A stretch of 64,000 bases of DNA from Phycisphaera sp. (GTDB lineage: Bacteria > Planctomycetota > Phycisphaerae > Phycisphaerales > Zrk34). Below the pieces are notes generated by a model that saw nothing but the letters and a program-made list of their open reading frames with translations, was not told the DNA's origin and ran no database searches. The stretch spans positions 1 through 64,000 of the forward strand of contig WGMA01000030.1 of assembly GCA_016125285.1 (NCBI GenBank). The letters run 5' to 3'. The translations under genes and the position numbers were made by a program. Shown here piece after piece: positions 33,880 to 42,291 of the stretch (positions within the stretch are counted from its first letter, which is position 1; every line of letters starts with the position of its first letter).

Positions 33880-34855
33880 ACGCGCGCGTGCCGAGGAACA
33901 GGCGCAGCAGGTTGGGCACGTCGGGGGTGTCGCGGTCGCCCGCGCCGTAGCCGACCTTCTCGACGCGCATCGGCGGCTGGCTGCCGAACTGCGTGGCGAT
34001 CGCCGCGACGATCGCGGCGCCGGTGGGCGTGACGGTCTCGCCAACGCGGTCGACGCCGTGGTGCGGCACGCGTTTGAGGATCTCCGCGGTGGCCGGGGCG
34101 GGCAGCGGCATGTTGCCGTGATCGCACTTCACGAACCCGTGGCCGATCGGCAGCGACGCGCACGACACGGTTTCCACGCCGAGCATATCCAACGCGATCG
34201 CCGATCCGAGCATATCAACGATTGAGTCGACGGCCCCGACCTCGTGGAAGTGGACCACGTCGAGGCTGACGCCGTGCACGTGCGCCTCGGCCTGGCCGAT
34301 CGCGGTGACGATCCCGCGCGCCCAGCCCTTGGCGCGATCGGACGCGTCGAGCGTGTCGATCATCGCCATCATGTCCGTGTAGCCCGTGTGATGCGGGTGC
34401 AGGTGGGCGTGGCCGATGCTGTGTGATCTTGGATTTCGGATTTCGGATTTCGGATTGGAGACGTGGTCATGGTCATGGTCGTGCGAGTGCCCGTGATCAT
34501 GATCGTGGGAGTGCGAATGGTCGTGATCGTGCCCGTGGTCGTGAGCGTTGTCGTGGCTGTGCCCGTGATCGTGGTCGTGCGAATGATGCGCCGCGTCGCC
34601 CACTTCCGCGTTCCGCGTTCCGAGATCCGACTTCCCCACGACCACCTTCAGGTCGACGCCGCGGATCGCGTGGCGATAGGTCTCGCCGACGGTGATGCGG
34701 TAGGGCAGCTTGACCGGCAGCGGGGCGAGCGCGGCGTCGAGGGCCTTGAGGTCGACCCCGAGGTCGATGCACGCGCCGAGGAACATGTCGCCCGCGATCC
34801 CCGCGAACGGGTCGATGTGCAGGTGTTTACCCGATGTGGTGTCGTGTGGTGCCAT
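33878..34855 (-). CDS. larC: LarC1-type nickel insertion protein, C-terminal domain missing
   Basis: 325 residues. The N-terminal motif HIDPFAGIAGDMFLGACIDL and conserved blocks HFHEVGAVDSIVD, TPTGAAIVAAI and VGYGAGDRDTPDVPN identify LarC, which inserts nickel into the pincer cofactor of lactate racemase-type enzymes. Residues ~90-132 are a long His/Asp tract (HDHDHGHSHDNAHDHGHDHD and on), a likely nickel store. It is followed by NPKSEIRNP (134-142), encoded by an inserted ATTTCGG repeat. The protein ends at the LarC1 boundary; the LarC2 domain found in full-length homologs (or made by frameshifting in Lactobacillus) is absent in all frames downstream, where a heptamer repeat overlaps the stop. 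Confidence 0.88.
   Translation of the reverse strand: MAPHDTTSGKHLHIDPFAGIAGDMFLGACIDLGVDLKALDAALAPLPVKLPYRITVGETYRHAIRGVDLKVVVGKSDLGTRNAEVGDAAHHSHDHDHGHSHDNAHDHGHDHDHSHSHDHDHGHSHDHDHDHVSNPKSEIRNPRSHSIGHAHLHPHHTGYTDMMAMIDTLDASDRAKGWARGIVTAIGQAEAHVHGVSLDVVHFHEVGAVDSIVDMLGSAIALDMLGVETVSCASLPIGHGFVKCDHGNMPLPAPATAEILKRVPHHGVDRVGETVTPTGAAIVAAIATQFGSQPPMRVEKVGYGAGDRDTPDVPNLLRLFLGTRA
34425..34459. repeat. ATTTCGG simple repeat inside larC
   Basis: Tandem ATTTCGG units (four, one degenerate) inside the larC coding frame, read as SNPKSEIRNP on the - strand. The same unit recurs at 47597-47630 and, reversed, at 47716-47751. It is placed right after the histidine tract. Confidence 0.8.
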
Positions 34856-34911
34856 CGCCCGAGTGTACCCCGCGGCGTGTCGAGCGCGAAGCGGCGTTCG
34901 ATGCGCTAAGT

Positions 34912-34940
34912 TTGGCCGAGTCGCCGTATCAACTTACAAT
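34912..34940 (+). promoter_or_regulatory. Sigma-70 type promoter of the SppA-like gene
   Basis: TTGGCC (34912-34917), 17-nt spacer, TACAAT (34935-34940), about 42 nt upstream of the start codon. Similar in form to the promoters at 36214 and 37008. Confidence 0.6.
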
Positions 34941-34981
34941 GCGTTCCATCACCGGAGAGAGATCTACATAAGGCAGGCATC

Positions 34982-36163
34982 ATGAACGATCAGCCGAACC
35001 ACGGCCCCGAAGACTCGCACGGCTCGGTCTCGCCGAACCCCGCGCCGCGTCCGCCCGTCAACCCCGGCAACGCCGACGCGCCGCCGCCTCCGCCGCCACC
35101 CCCGCCGCCCGGCTACGGCTACCCGTACCCCGCGCCGCAGCCCGGCGCCGGTCAGCCGCGTGGACTCGTGGCCAACATCTCCAAGCTCGGCGCGCTGCTG
35201 TCCTTCGGATTCGTCATCTTCTTCGCAGGGTTCTATCTCGCGCTGTTCTCGTTCACCTCGAAGACCGGCCCGACCCTCAGCACCTACCGCGAGGGGACCA
35301 CCGACGGACGTATCGCCATCATCCCGATCGACGGGGTGATCATGGGCTCGAAGGTCAGCTTCATCCGCCGCGTGGTCGACCGTGTCGTCGAAGACAAGAC
35401 CATCAAGGCGGTGATCGTCCGCGTCGAGTCGCCCGGCGGAGGCGTGACCGCGTCCGACCAGATCCTGCATCAACTCAAGCGCATCCGCGAGAAGCGCGGC
35501 AAGGACTTCCCCGTCATCGGCAGCTACGGCGCCGTCGCCGCCAGCGGGGGCTACTACGTGTCGTGCCTCTGCGACCCGATCTACTGCGAGCCGACCACGA
35601 TCACCGGTTCGATCGGCGTTATCGGCGAGGTGTTCACCTTCCAGGAACTGCTGGAGGACAAGCTCGGGGTGAAGACCGAGGTCATCACGTCGACCGGCAG
35701 CCCCGAGAAGGACACGGCCAACAACATGTTCCGCACCTGGACGGACAAGGACCGCAAGGTGATGCGGGACATGCTGGACACGATGTACGGCCAGTTCGTG
35801 GACGTGGTGCACGAAAACCGCGGCCGGGTGTTCGCCAAGCGCGAAGACGTGTTGAAGGTCGCCACGGGTCGGATCTACACGGCGAAGGACGCGGTCGGCG
35901 CGGGTTTGGTCGATGAGATCGGCTACCTCGACGCGGTGATCGAAAAGGCCGAGAACATGGCGGGACTGACGAAGGGCGAGGCGCCGGTGGTGGTGTACTC
36001 AGAGCCGGCGACGTTCGGCAGCCTCTTCGGGATGCGCGGGCCGGACAACAACGGCTCGGCCGGCAGCACCCCGCCGCAGCAGATCAACGCCGCGACGGTG
36101 CGTCAGTGGATGACGGAGCTGGGTGTTCCGGAGATGATGTACATGATGCAGGTGGCGCACTGA
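34982..36163 (+). CDS. sppA: Signal peptide peptidase SppA-type protease
   Basis: 393 residues. A Pro-rich cytoplasmic N-terminus ([17 protein letters not shown]) precedes one membrane helix (~70-92), then an S49 protease domain: IIPIDGVIMGSKVS, RVESPGGGVTASDQIL, nucleophile Ser in GAVAASGGYYVS, TITGSIGVIG, and the base Lys expected in TSTGSPEKDTANN. Degrades leftover signal peptides in the membrane. Single catalytic domain, like the Bacillus and archaeal short form. The poly-Pro tail is unusual and would demand EF-P for translation. Own promoter upstream. Confidence 0.92.
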   Translation: MNDQPNHGPEDSHGSVSPNPAPRPPVNPGNADAPPPPPPPPPPGYGYPYPAPQPGAGQPRGLVANISKLGALLSFGFVIFFAGFYLALFSFTSKTGPTLSTYREGTTDGRIAIIPIDGVIMGSKVSFIRRVVDRVVEDKTIKAVIVRVESPGGGVTASDQILHQLKRIREKRGKDFPVIGSYGAVAASGGYYVSCLCDPIYCEPTTITGSIGVIGEVFTFQELLEDKLGVKTEVITSTGSPEKDTANNMFRTWTDKDRKVMRDMLDTMYGQFVDVVHENRGRVFAKREDVLKVATGRIYTAKDAVGAGLVDEIGYLDAVIEKAENMAGLTKGEAPVVVYSEPATFGSLFGMRGPDNNGSAGSTPPQQINAATVRQWMTELGVPEMMYMMQVAH

Positions 36164-36213
36164 AGTCGGCTTAAGATTAGCGGCCTCGGGGCGTTAAATC
36201 ATTGGGGATTGCC

Positions 36214-36242
36214 TTGCCGCGGTTGGCGCGTATGGCTATATT
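36214..36242 (+). promoter_or_regulatory. Promoter before the small membrane protein gene
   Basis: TTGCCG (36214-36219), 17-nt spacer, TATATT (36237-36242); start codon at 36400, leaving a ~150-nt leader. Confidence 0.5.
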
Positions 36243-36399
36243 AGACATCGGTACTTTGGAGCAAATCCCGGACGCGAGGGTGAGGGGTCCTAAAACGGGA
36301 TAGGTCGTTGAGATCGGAGCTTTGCCCGGTCTTTTGCAGGCACGCAACGCACATCGGCGATGGCTCAGGCCGCACCACATTCGGAGACAGGCTGCCGCG

Positions 36400-36975
36400 A
36401 TGGATAAATACAAGCTGCTGGAACTGAAGGAGCAGTTGGCCAACAAGCTGAAGGTCGACGACCTGCGGAACTGGGTGAACCAGAACTCCGCAGCCGTGAC
36501 CGTCGGTGCGGTGGTGCTGCTCGTGATCTCGCTGGCGATCATCATCAATCAGGGCCGTAGCCCCACGCCGCCGCCGCCCGGTGAGGCCTATTACTACGAC
36601 CTGGTCAGCAAGGAATACTTCACCGACGAGGCGACGAAGATCGCGCCGATCATCAACCCGGCCACGGGCAACGAGGCGGTCCGCGCTCACTTCTTCACCT
36701 GCGGCGAGTGCAGCGAGTCCGAGCGGTTTGTCGGCTATCTCGAGAAATACACCCCCGAGGCCAAGCAGCAGCTCGAGACCAACCCCGAGTCATTCGAGTT
36801 CTACGAAGAGGCCTTCCTGGGCCGCCTGTACGCCCCGGCGCCCAGCGAGACGGCGGACCCGGCCGTCGCCGAGACGTGGGTCGACGCTGAAACGCCCCCC
36901 GGCTTCAAGATCGTCGAGGACCTGCAGGGCAAGTGCCCCCCGCGGAAGCTCAAATACTGCGCCCCGGGCCGCTGA
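36400..36975 (+). CDS. Hypothetical single-pass membrane protein
   Basis: 191 residues. N-terminal basic/leucine-rich helix (YKLLELKEQLANKLKVDDL), one membrane helix (~33-53), then a ~135-residue extracytoplasmic domain with FFTCGECSESERFVGYLEKY and a C-terminal CPPRKLKYCAPGR. The four Cys could form a metal site or disulfides. No known family. ATG opens MDKYKLLEL; the ribosome site is weak. Located between sppA and rpmE in a housekeeping region, so probably conserved in relatives, but its role is unknown. Confidence 0.75.
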   Translation: MDKYKLLELKEQLANKLKVDDLRNWVNQNSAAVTVGAVVLLVISLAIIINQGRSPTPPPPGEAYYYDLVSKEYFTDEATKIAPIINPATGNEAVRAHFFTCGECSESERFVGYLEKYTPEAKQQLETNPESFEFYEEAFLGRLYAPAPSETADPAVAETWVDAETPPGFKIVEDLQGKCPPRKLKYCAPGR

Positions 36976-37007
36976 TCCGCCCGATCCCGGTTTCCCGGGA
37001 TATCGCC

Positions 37008-37035
37008 TTGCCAGCGGGGCCGTCGTCGGTATAAT
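37008..37035 (+). promoter_or_regulatory. Sigma-70 promoter of rpmE
   Basis: TTGCCA (37008-37013), 16-nt spacer, perfect TATAAT (37030-37035), 42 nt upstream of the rpmE ATG. Confidence 0.75.
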
Positions 37036-37077
37036 GCTCCGCTCTAATGAACACGCCACGAGGCGAGAGGTATAGCC

Positions 37078-37299
37078 ATGAAGGCCGACATCCATCCCGA
37101 ATACAAGACCGCGACCGCCAAGTGCGCCTGCGGCAACACCTTTGAGACGCGCTCCACGATGGAGGAGATCAAGGTCGACATCTGCAGCGCGTGTCACCCC
37201 TTCTACACCGGCAAGCAGAAGTTCGTCGATACCGCCGGCCGCGTGGAGAAGTTCCAGAAGCGATTCGGCGGCAACTACTTCGGCTCCGCCAAGAAGTAG
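37078..37299 (+). CDS. rpmE: Ribosomal protein bL31, zinc-binding form
   Basis: 73 residues. Zinc ligands Cys16 and Cys18 (CACG) with Cys36 and Cys39 (CSACH) mark the C+ form of bL31, which sits on the central protuberance of the 50S subunit. Further family residues: [29 protein letters not shown]. Ribosome site GAGAGG 8 nt upstream; strong promoter; terminator follows before prfA, so bL31 can be made in excess of RF1. Confidence 0.97.
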   Translation: MKADIHPEYKTATAKCACGNTFETRSTMEEIKVDICSACHPFYTGKQKFVDTAGRVEKFQKRFGGNYFGSAKK

Positions 37300-37323
37300 C
37301 CACCATCCCGACCATAACGATCA

Positions 37324-37354
37324 ACCGTGTGCACCCAACGTGCGCACGGTTTTT
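37324..37354 (+). terminator. Rho-independent terminator after rpmE
   Basis: Stem ACCGTGTGCAC / GTGCGCACGGT (one mismatch), 5-nt loop, then TTTTT. It lies 25 nt after the rpmE stop and 45 nt before the prfA start. Confidence 0.9.
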
Positions 37355-37398
37355 CAATGCACGCGACGCGCCACCCCAACCCCCAACGCCGCACCCCG

Positions 37399-38475
37399 AT
37401 GTCAGACGAAGCCCTCATCTCGCGACTCGACGAACTCGCCACGCAGCTCGACGGCTACGACGCGCAGCTCGCCGACCCCGACGTCGTGTCGGATCACACG
37501 CGCGTCGCCGACGTGTCGCGCAAGCGGGCGGCCATCCTGCCGATCTGCGAGCTGTACCACCGGTACCGCGACGCGATAGGCGAGGCCGCGGGATTACGTG
37601 AGCTGATCGACGGCGAGACCGATGCGGAGATGCGCGCGATGGCGAAGGCCGAGCTGCCCGACGTCGAGGCGAAGGCCGAGTCGCTGCTCGAGCGGATCAA
37701 GGGCGATCTGGTCACCAGCGACGACCGCGCGGTCGGCGCGGTGATCCTCGAGCTGCGTGCGGGCGTCGGCGGCGACGAGGCGGCGATCTGGGCGGGCGAC
37801 CTGTACCAGATGTACGAGAAGTACGCGGCGATCAAGGGCTGGAAGTGGGAGCCGATGGAGTACGCCGCGGCGGACATGGGCGGGTGCAAGCACGCGACGG
37901 TCAGCGTCAAGGGCGAGGGCGTGTGGCAGCACCTCGGCTACGAGGGCGGCACGCACTGCGTGAAGCGCGTGCCCGAAACCGAGTCGCAGGGCCGCGTGCA
38001 CACGTCGACCGCGACGGTCGCCGTCCTGCCCGAGCCCGAGGCGGTGGACGTGCAGATCCCCGAATCCGACGTGACGATCGACGTCACCACCGCGCGCGGC
38101 CCGGGCGGGCAGAACGTCAACAAGGTCGCCACCGCCGTGAAGATGCTGCACATCCCCACCGGCATTGAGGTCCGCATGCAGGACACCAAGAGCCAGCACC
38201 AGAACCGCGCCCTTGCCTGGCAGCTGCTGCGCGCCCGCGTGTTCGAGCACCACCAGCGCCAGGTCGACGCCGAGCGCGCCGAGACCCGCGCCAAGATGAT
38301 CGGCTCCGGCGAACGCGGCGAACGCATCCGCACCTACCGCTACAAAGACTCCATCGCGGTGGACCACCGCATCAACGAGTCCTACCCGCTGAGCAAGGTC
38401 CTCGTCGGCGACCTCGACGAGATGGTCAACGCCCTGATCGAGCACGACAAGGCCCAACGCCTCGCGGCCCTGTGA
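37399..38475 (+). CDS. prfA: Peptide chain release factor 1
   Basis: 358 residues. GGQ motif at 236-238 (RGPGGQNVNKVAT) triggers peptide release; the stop-codon tripeptide is Pro192-Glu193-Thr194 (KRVPETESQGR), the PxT form that reads UAA/UAG, distinguishing it from RF2. Normal length. ATG at 37399 opens MSDEALISRL; no clear Shine-Dalgarno, and an earlier in-frame start at 37327 overlaps the terminator. A small membrane protein gene follows closely; prmC is not adjacent. Confidence 0.95.
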   Translation: MSDEALISRLDELATQLDGYDAQLADPDVVSDHTRVADVSRKRAAILPICELYHRYRDAIGEAAGLRELIDGETDAEMRAMAKAELPDVEAKAESLLERIKGDLVTSDDRAVGAVILELRAGVGGDEAAIWAGDLYQMYEKYAAIKGWKWEPMEYAAADMGGCKHATVSVKGEGVWQHLGYEGGTHCVKRVPETESQGRVHTSTATVAVLPEPEAVDVQIPESDVTIDVTTARGPGGQNVNKVATAVKMLHIPTGIEVRMQDTKSQHQNRALAWQLLRARVFEHHQRQVDAERAETRAKMIGSGERGERIRTYRYKDSIAVDHRINESYPLSKVLVGDLDEMVNALIEHDKAQRLAAL

Positions 38476-38528
38476 GTGTGAACTTCCGCGTGCCTGACGC
38501 GTCGAACTGGCACGAAGGAGAACGCGCC

Positions 38529-38744
38529 ATGCAGACGCTGATGAAGCTGCTCACGCTCGCGACGGACGCCGCGCCCGCCGCGGAATCGAAGGAACCCGTC
38601 TCTACCGCCGACGTGTTCTTCCCCACGCCGTTCGGCATGAACCCGTTCCTGTTCATCCTGCTGCTGTTGGTCGTCGGCACGGCGATCATCGCGACGATCG
38701 TCTCGATGAAGGTCAAGTCGAAGCGCCGCCGCGCTACTTCGTGA
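38529..38744 (+). CDS. Small single-pass membrane protein
   Basis: 71 residues: an N-terminal amphipathic stretch (MQTLMKLLTLATDAAP), a short soluble part (FFPTPFGMNPFLFI), one membrane helix (~39-62) and a basic tail KVKSKRRRATS. The ATG has AAGGAGA 8 nt upstream; a GTG overlapping the prfA stop is less likely. The 3' end overlaps the end of the convergent glycosidase gene by 11 bp. Unknown function; probably co-transcribed with prfA. Confidence 0.75.
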   Translation: MQTLMKLLTLATDAAPAAESKEPVSTADVFFPTPFGMNPFLFILLLLVVGTAIIATIVSMKVKSKRRRATS

Positions 38745-40725
38745 CGGTGATGAACACCGGCCGCTCCGTGACGGTCAGCGTGACACGCCCGCCGTGCACC
38801 TCCGCGTCGCGCGACACGCCGTCGGCCTTGCCGTTGGTCAGTTCCGTAAGCGTGGCTTTTCTCCCATCAGCGACCGTGATCGGCGTGACGTAGTCCGGCA
38901 CGCTGCCCGCGTCGCTCGTCGGGCGCCACACGGCGTACACCACGCGGTCGTCCGCCACAAACCGATACACACGCACGTCGTCCCGCCCCGTGTCGACCTC
39001 CGCGTCGAACCGCGCGCCCGTCAGGCAGCGCCGCGTTGCGATCACGAAATACCACGACTTCTTCGGCTTGTGGCCGGTCTTCTTCTCGCTCGTTAATCCG
39101 CTGCTGGCAAACTTGTCGGGGCTCGCGGCGTTGGGGTCACGCAGCATGAACATCTGCGCGCGGTCCACGCCCGCCGCGGCCAGTTCGAGGTACGACCGCA
39201 CCAGCCACTGCCCCTGCACCTCCTCCGCGTCGTTCGGCCCGATCGCGGGCGCGCGGAAGATTGAACCGGGGTTCGTGTCGTAGCCGAACTCCGACAGCCA
39301 CAGCTCGCGCCCCGGCGCGTTGACGTCGCGCCACGCGGCGATGCGCCGCATGCGGCCCTTCAGGTCGTTCGCCTCGGGGCTCACGCCGATCGTCGCCTTG
39401 CCCGCCTGTCCGTCGGCGTCGTTGCAGTAGTGGTGCACGTTGATCACGTCCGCGGGGAAGTCGCCGCCGCGGTACACGTCCGCCCAGTACTTCATCGCCC
39501 GCAGGTAACGCAGGTCCGCGAAGGCGAGGCCGGGCAGCACGTACAGCGTGTCGGGGTCCGCGTTCTTCACGCCGACCGTCTTGCCGAGGGCGCCGCGGTG
39601 GCCGTCGTAGTCCGCGCTGCACATCGCCGCGAGCTCGATCGGCGTGAAGTGCTCGGCGCGCCCGCCCCACGTGCGGTCTGGCTCGTTCCAACCCTCGACC
39701 AACCCCACGAGCCCGAGTCCGCTGACGCGCGGCTGGCCCGGCTCCAGCTTCAGCAACGCGTCGTCCACCTTGCGCCCGCCGTACCGCGCGACGAACTGGA
39801 ACAGGTAGTCCGCGTGCTCGATGTACGACTTCGGGTCCGTCGGGTCTTCCTTCCCGTCGACGGGCTTTTCCTGGATGCGTTTCGCGTCGTGGTTCTTCAT
39901 CCACGGCGGGCTGCCCTGCATGACCGGTGCGGCGAGCACGCCCGCGTCGTGCAGCTTGCGGTAGAACGCGTCGAAGTCCCACGCCCAGCCCTTGCCGCGC
40001 ACCCAGCTCGGGCTCCACGCGAACTGGCTGTTCGGATAGCCCGGCGAGCCCTTTGACTCGTTGCCCTCGTCCCAGATCCACGAGTGGTACTCGCGCACCT
40101 GCCCGCCCGCGGCGAGCTTGTCGACCGGGTCGTCGTTGAACCCGTTGAGGCCGATGAACACGTCCATCGTGGGATGCGTCGATCGCGGGCGCGGCTGCGG
40201 CTTCGGCGGGTCGGGGCGCGGCCCGGTCGCCGTGCCGTACAGCACGATCTCGCCGAGCTTCGCCTGCGGGTGATCGAACGTCAGGCGCACGTAGCGCGTC
40301 GTGACCTTCACCTCGCGTCGGACCCACGTGTTGTAGCGCTTCAGGGGATCGGTGAACAGCGTCTTGTACGCCGCGGGCGGCCCGGCGTCGACGGTCAGCG
40401 TGCCGTCGCCGTCTGCGTCGTAGTAACAGATGTCGGACAGATCGTGCGCGACGCCGAGGTCGATGACGATCGACATTGGGTAGTGCAGGTCGCGGTTGAT
40501 CCAGCCGTTGGTGTAGATCGTCTTCGGCTTCGCCGCGTCCTTGCCGCGTGCGTCACCCACGGCGTCCTGCTCGTCGATCAGCTCGATCGGCGTGCGCTGC
40601 CCCGACAGGTTGATCAGCATGTCGGGCGTGAGGGAGATGCGTGTCGGCTCGGCGGCGCGGGCGGGGGCGGCCGGCGTCGCGGCGAAGAGCGCGAGGACGA
40701 TAAGCGTTGGAAACGTACGTGCCAT
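38734..40725 (-). CDS. Exported clan GH-A glycoside hydrolase-like protein
   Basis: 663 residues. Signal peptide (1-~24); residues ~25-170 are a beta-rich discoidin-like region (DLGVAHDLSDICYYDADGDG, RYVRLTFDHPQAKLGEIVLY). A TIM barrel follows with the Asn-Glu pair WNEPDRTW (Glu348, likely acid/base) and LWLSEFGYD (Glu479, likely nucleophile), the GH-A pattern. The C-terminal ~120 residues form a small beta domain typical of GH30/GH39-like enzymes. Probably a periplasmic or outer-membrane polysaccharide hydrolase; substrate unknown. Single-gene unit. Confidence 0.82.
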   Translation of the reverse strand: MARTFPTLIVLALFAATPAAPARAAEPTRISLTPDMLINLSGQRTPIELIDEQDAVGDARGKDAAKPKTIYTNGWINRDLHYPMSIVIDLGVAHDLSDICYYDADGDGTLTVDAGPPAAYKTLFTDPLKRYNTWVRREVKVTTRYVRLTFDHPQAKLGEIVLYGTATGPRPDPPKPQPRPRSTHPTMDVFIGLNGFNDDPVDKLAAGGQVREYHSWIWDEGNESKGSPGYPNSQFAWSPSWVRGKGWAWDFDAFYRKLHDAGVLAAPVMQGSPPWMKNHDAKRIQEKPVDGKEDPTDPKSYIEHADYLFQFVARYGGRKVDDALLKLEPGQPRVSGLGLVGLVEGWNEPDRTWGGRAEHFTPIELAAMCSADYDGHRGALGKTVGVKNADPDTLYVLPGLAFADLRYLRAMKYWADVYRGGDFPADVINVHHYCNDADGQAGKATIGVSPEANDLKGRMRRIAAWRDVNAPGRELWLSEFGYDTNPGSIFRAPAIGPNDAEEVQGQWLVRSYLELAAAGVDRAQMFMLRDPNAASPDKFASSGLTSEKKTGHKPKKSWYFVIATRRCLTGARFDAEVDTGRDDVRVYRFVADDRVVYAVWRPTSDAGSVPDYVTPITVADGRKATLTELTNGKADGVSRDAEVHGGRVTLTVTERPVFITVTK

Positions 40726-40786
40726 GTGTGTGGTTGTCGGATCGACGCGGCGAGTTACACGTCGTGGGCGCTAAGCCGCAAGCGGA

Positions 40787-42250
40787 TCAGAGGAACAGCA
40801 GCACGTAGACGATGGCGAGCACGATCTGCGCCGCGGCGAAGGGCACGGCGGCCTTGACGAAGCCCATGAACGAGAGCTTGAGGTTGTTCTTGTGGATGAT
40901 CGTCACGGCAACGAGGGTCGACGCCGAGCCGATCGGCGTGATGTTGCCGCCGAGGTTCGCGCCGAAGATGATCGCCCACCAGAACGGGCTGTCGGCGTTG
41001 GCGCCGACGTCGGGGTTGGCCGCGAGGATCTTCGCGAGCATCGCCGACAGTGGGATGTTGTCCGTAACGCTCGACGCCGCGGCGCTCGACGCCAGCAGCG
41101 TGCCGGGGCCAGCGGTGTCACCCATCGCGATGATCGGCTTGAGCAGGTTGCCGATCTCGTGCAGCACCATCGCGTGCTCCATCACGTTAATCACCACGAA
41201 CAACGCCGCGAAGAAGCCGAGCAGGTCCCAGTCGAGCGCCTGGTAGAAGCGGTCGGCGGTCGCCTTGTAGCGGATGAGCATCACGGCGGCGAACGCGAGG
41301 GCGACGAAGCCCATGCCCAGCTCGTTGAGGAACCACCCGGGCACCGACGCCGAGGCGATCACCGCGATGAACAGCACGAGCATCGTCCCGCCGAACCAGA
41401 AGAAGAAGCGCGACTCGATGCCGTCGTTCTCGTCGAACGCCGCGACCTGTAACGCCGCCTCGGCCTTGTCGGCGTCGGTGGTGAGGCGGCCGATCTTGAA
41501 GAACTTCGCGCCCATCCAGATCGTCGCCGCCGTGGCGATCAGCACGTAAGGCGCGGCCTTGATGAAGAACGTCATGAAGCTGATGCCCGCCGCGTTGCCC
41601 ACGATGATGTTCGGCACGGAGCTGATCAGCGTCAGCAGTCCGCCGACGTTCGTCAGCAACCCCTCAACGAGCAGGAAGCCCAGCAACTTGTCCGCCTTGC
41701 CGAGCTTGCCGAGCGACACCGCCGACAGCGACCCGACGATGATCATCGCCGTGACGTTGTTCAGCACGGCGCTGAACGCGACGGTCATCACGCCGTAGTA
41801 GATCAGCAGCATGAACGGATCGCCCTTGGACGCCTTGGTGAGCTTGATGGCGATCCAGGTGAACAGGCCGGACTTCGAGGTGATGTCGACGAAGAGCGAC
41901 GAGCCAAGGATGATCGCGATGACGCCCCAGTCGATGGCGGGGATGTAGACGGGCAGCTCGACCTCGTGCCCGGCGATCATGAGGTGGTGCACGTCGTAGA
42001 ACGGCAGCAGGCCGAGCACGCCGCCGAGAATGAGGCAGACCACGGCGTAGAGGCCGACGATCACGGACTTCTTGGCGTGGAGTTTTTCTTCGAGCGCGAG
42101 GCAGGCGATCATCGCCACGAGCAGGAACGCGAACAGCGCGGTGACCCACCCGGCGACGTGATGCGGCTCGGCGGCATGCATTGCCTGATCGACGGCGTCG
42201 ACCACGTCGGCGGCGGATTCAGCGGCGACTGTGATGAACGGGGTAAGCAT
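40787..42250 (-). CDS. Sodium/proton antiporter, NhaD type
   Basis: 487 residues with ~12 membrane helices. Ion-transporter superfamily (NhaD/ArsB/SLC13 fold): VAFSAVLNNVTAMIIVGSLS in the first half and SSVTDNIPLSAMLAKILA with GANLGGNITPIGSASTLVAV in the second, which are the unwound-helix substrate sites. NhaD-like Na+/H+ exchange is the best guess, but anion transport cannot be excluded. It is the last gene of the run phoB-phoR-phoU-usp, with 41 nt between it and the Usp gene. Confidence 0.85.
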   Translation of the reverse strand: MLTPFITVAAESAADVVDAVDQAMHAAEPHHVAGWVTALFAFLLVAMIACLALEEKLHAKKSVIVGLYAVVCLILGGVLGLLPFYDVHHLMIAGHEVELPVYIPAIDWGVIAIILGSSLFVDITSKSGLFTWIAIKLTKASKGDPFMLLIYYGVMTVAFSAVLNNVTAMIIVGSLSAVSLGKLGKADKLLGFLLVEGLLTNVGGLLTLISSVPNIIVGNAAGISFMTFFIKAAPYVLIATAATIWMGAKFFKIGRLTTDADKAEAALQVAAFDENDGIESRFFFWFGGTMLVLFIAVIASASVPGWFLNELGMGFVALAFAAVMLIRYKATADRFYQALDWDLLGFFAALFVVINVMEHAMVLHEIGNLLKPIIAMGDTAGPGTLLASSAAASSVTDNIPLSAMLAKILAANPDVGANADSPFWWAIIFGANLGGNITPIGSASTLVAVTIIHKNNLKLSFMGFVKAAVPFAAAQIVLAIVYVLLFL

Positions 42251-42291
42251 GGTGGGGTTTGCACGTCGAGGGCTGCTAAGCCGCGAGCGGC

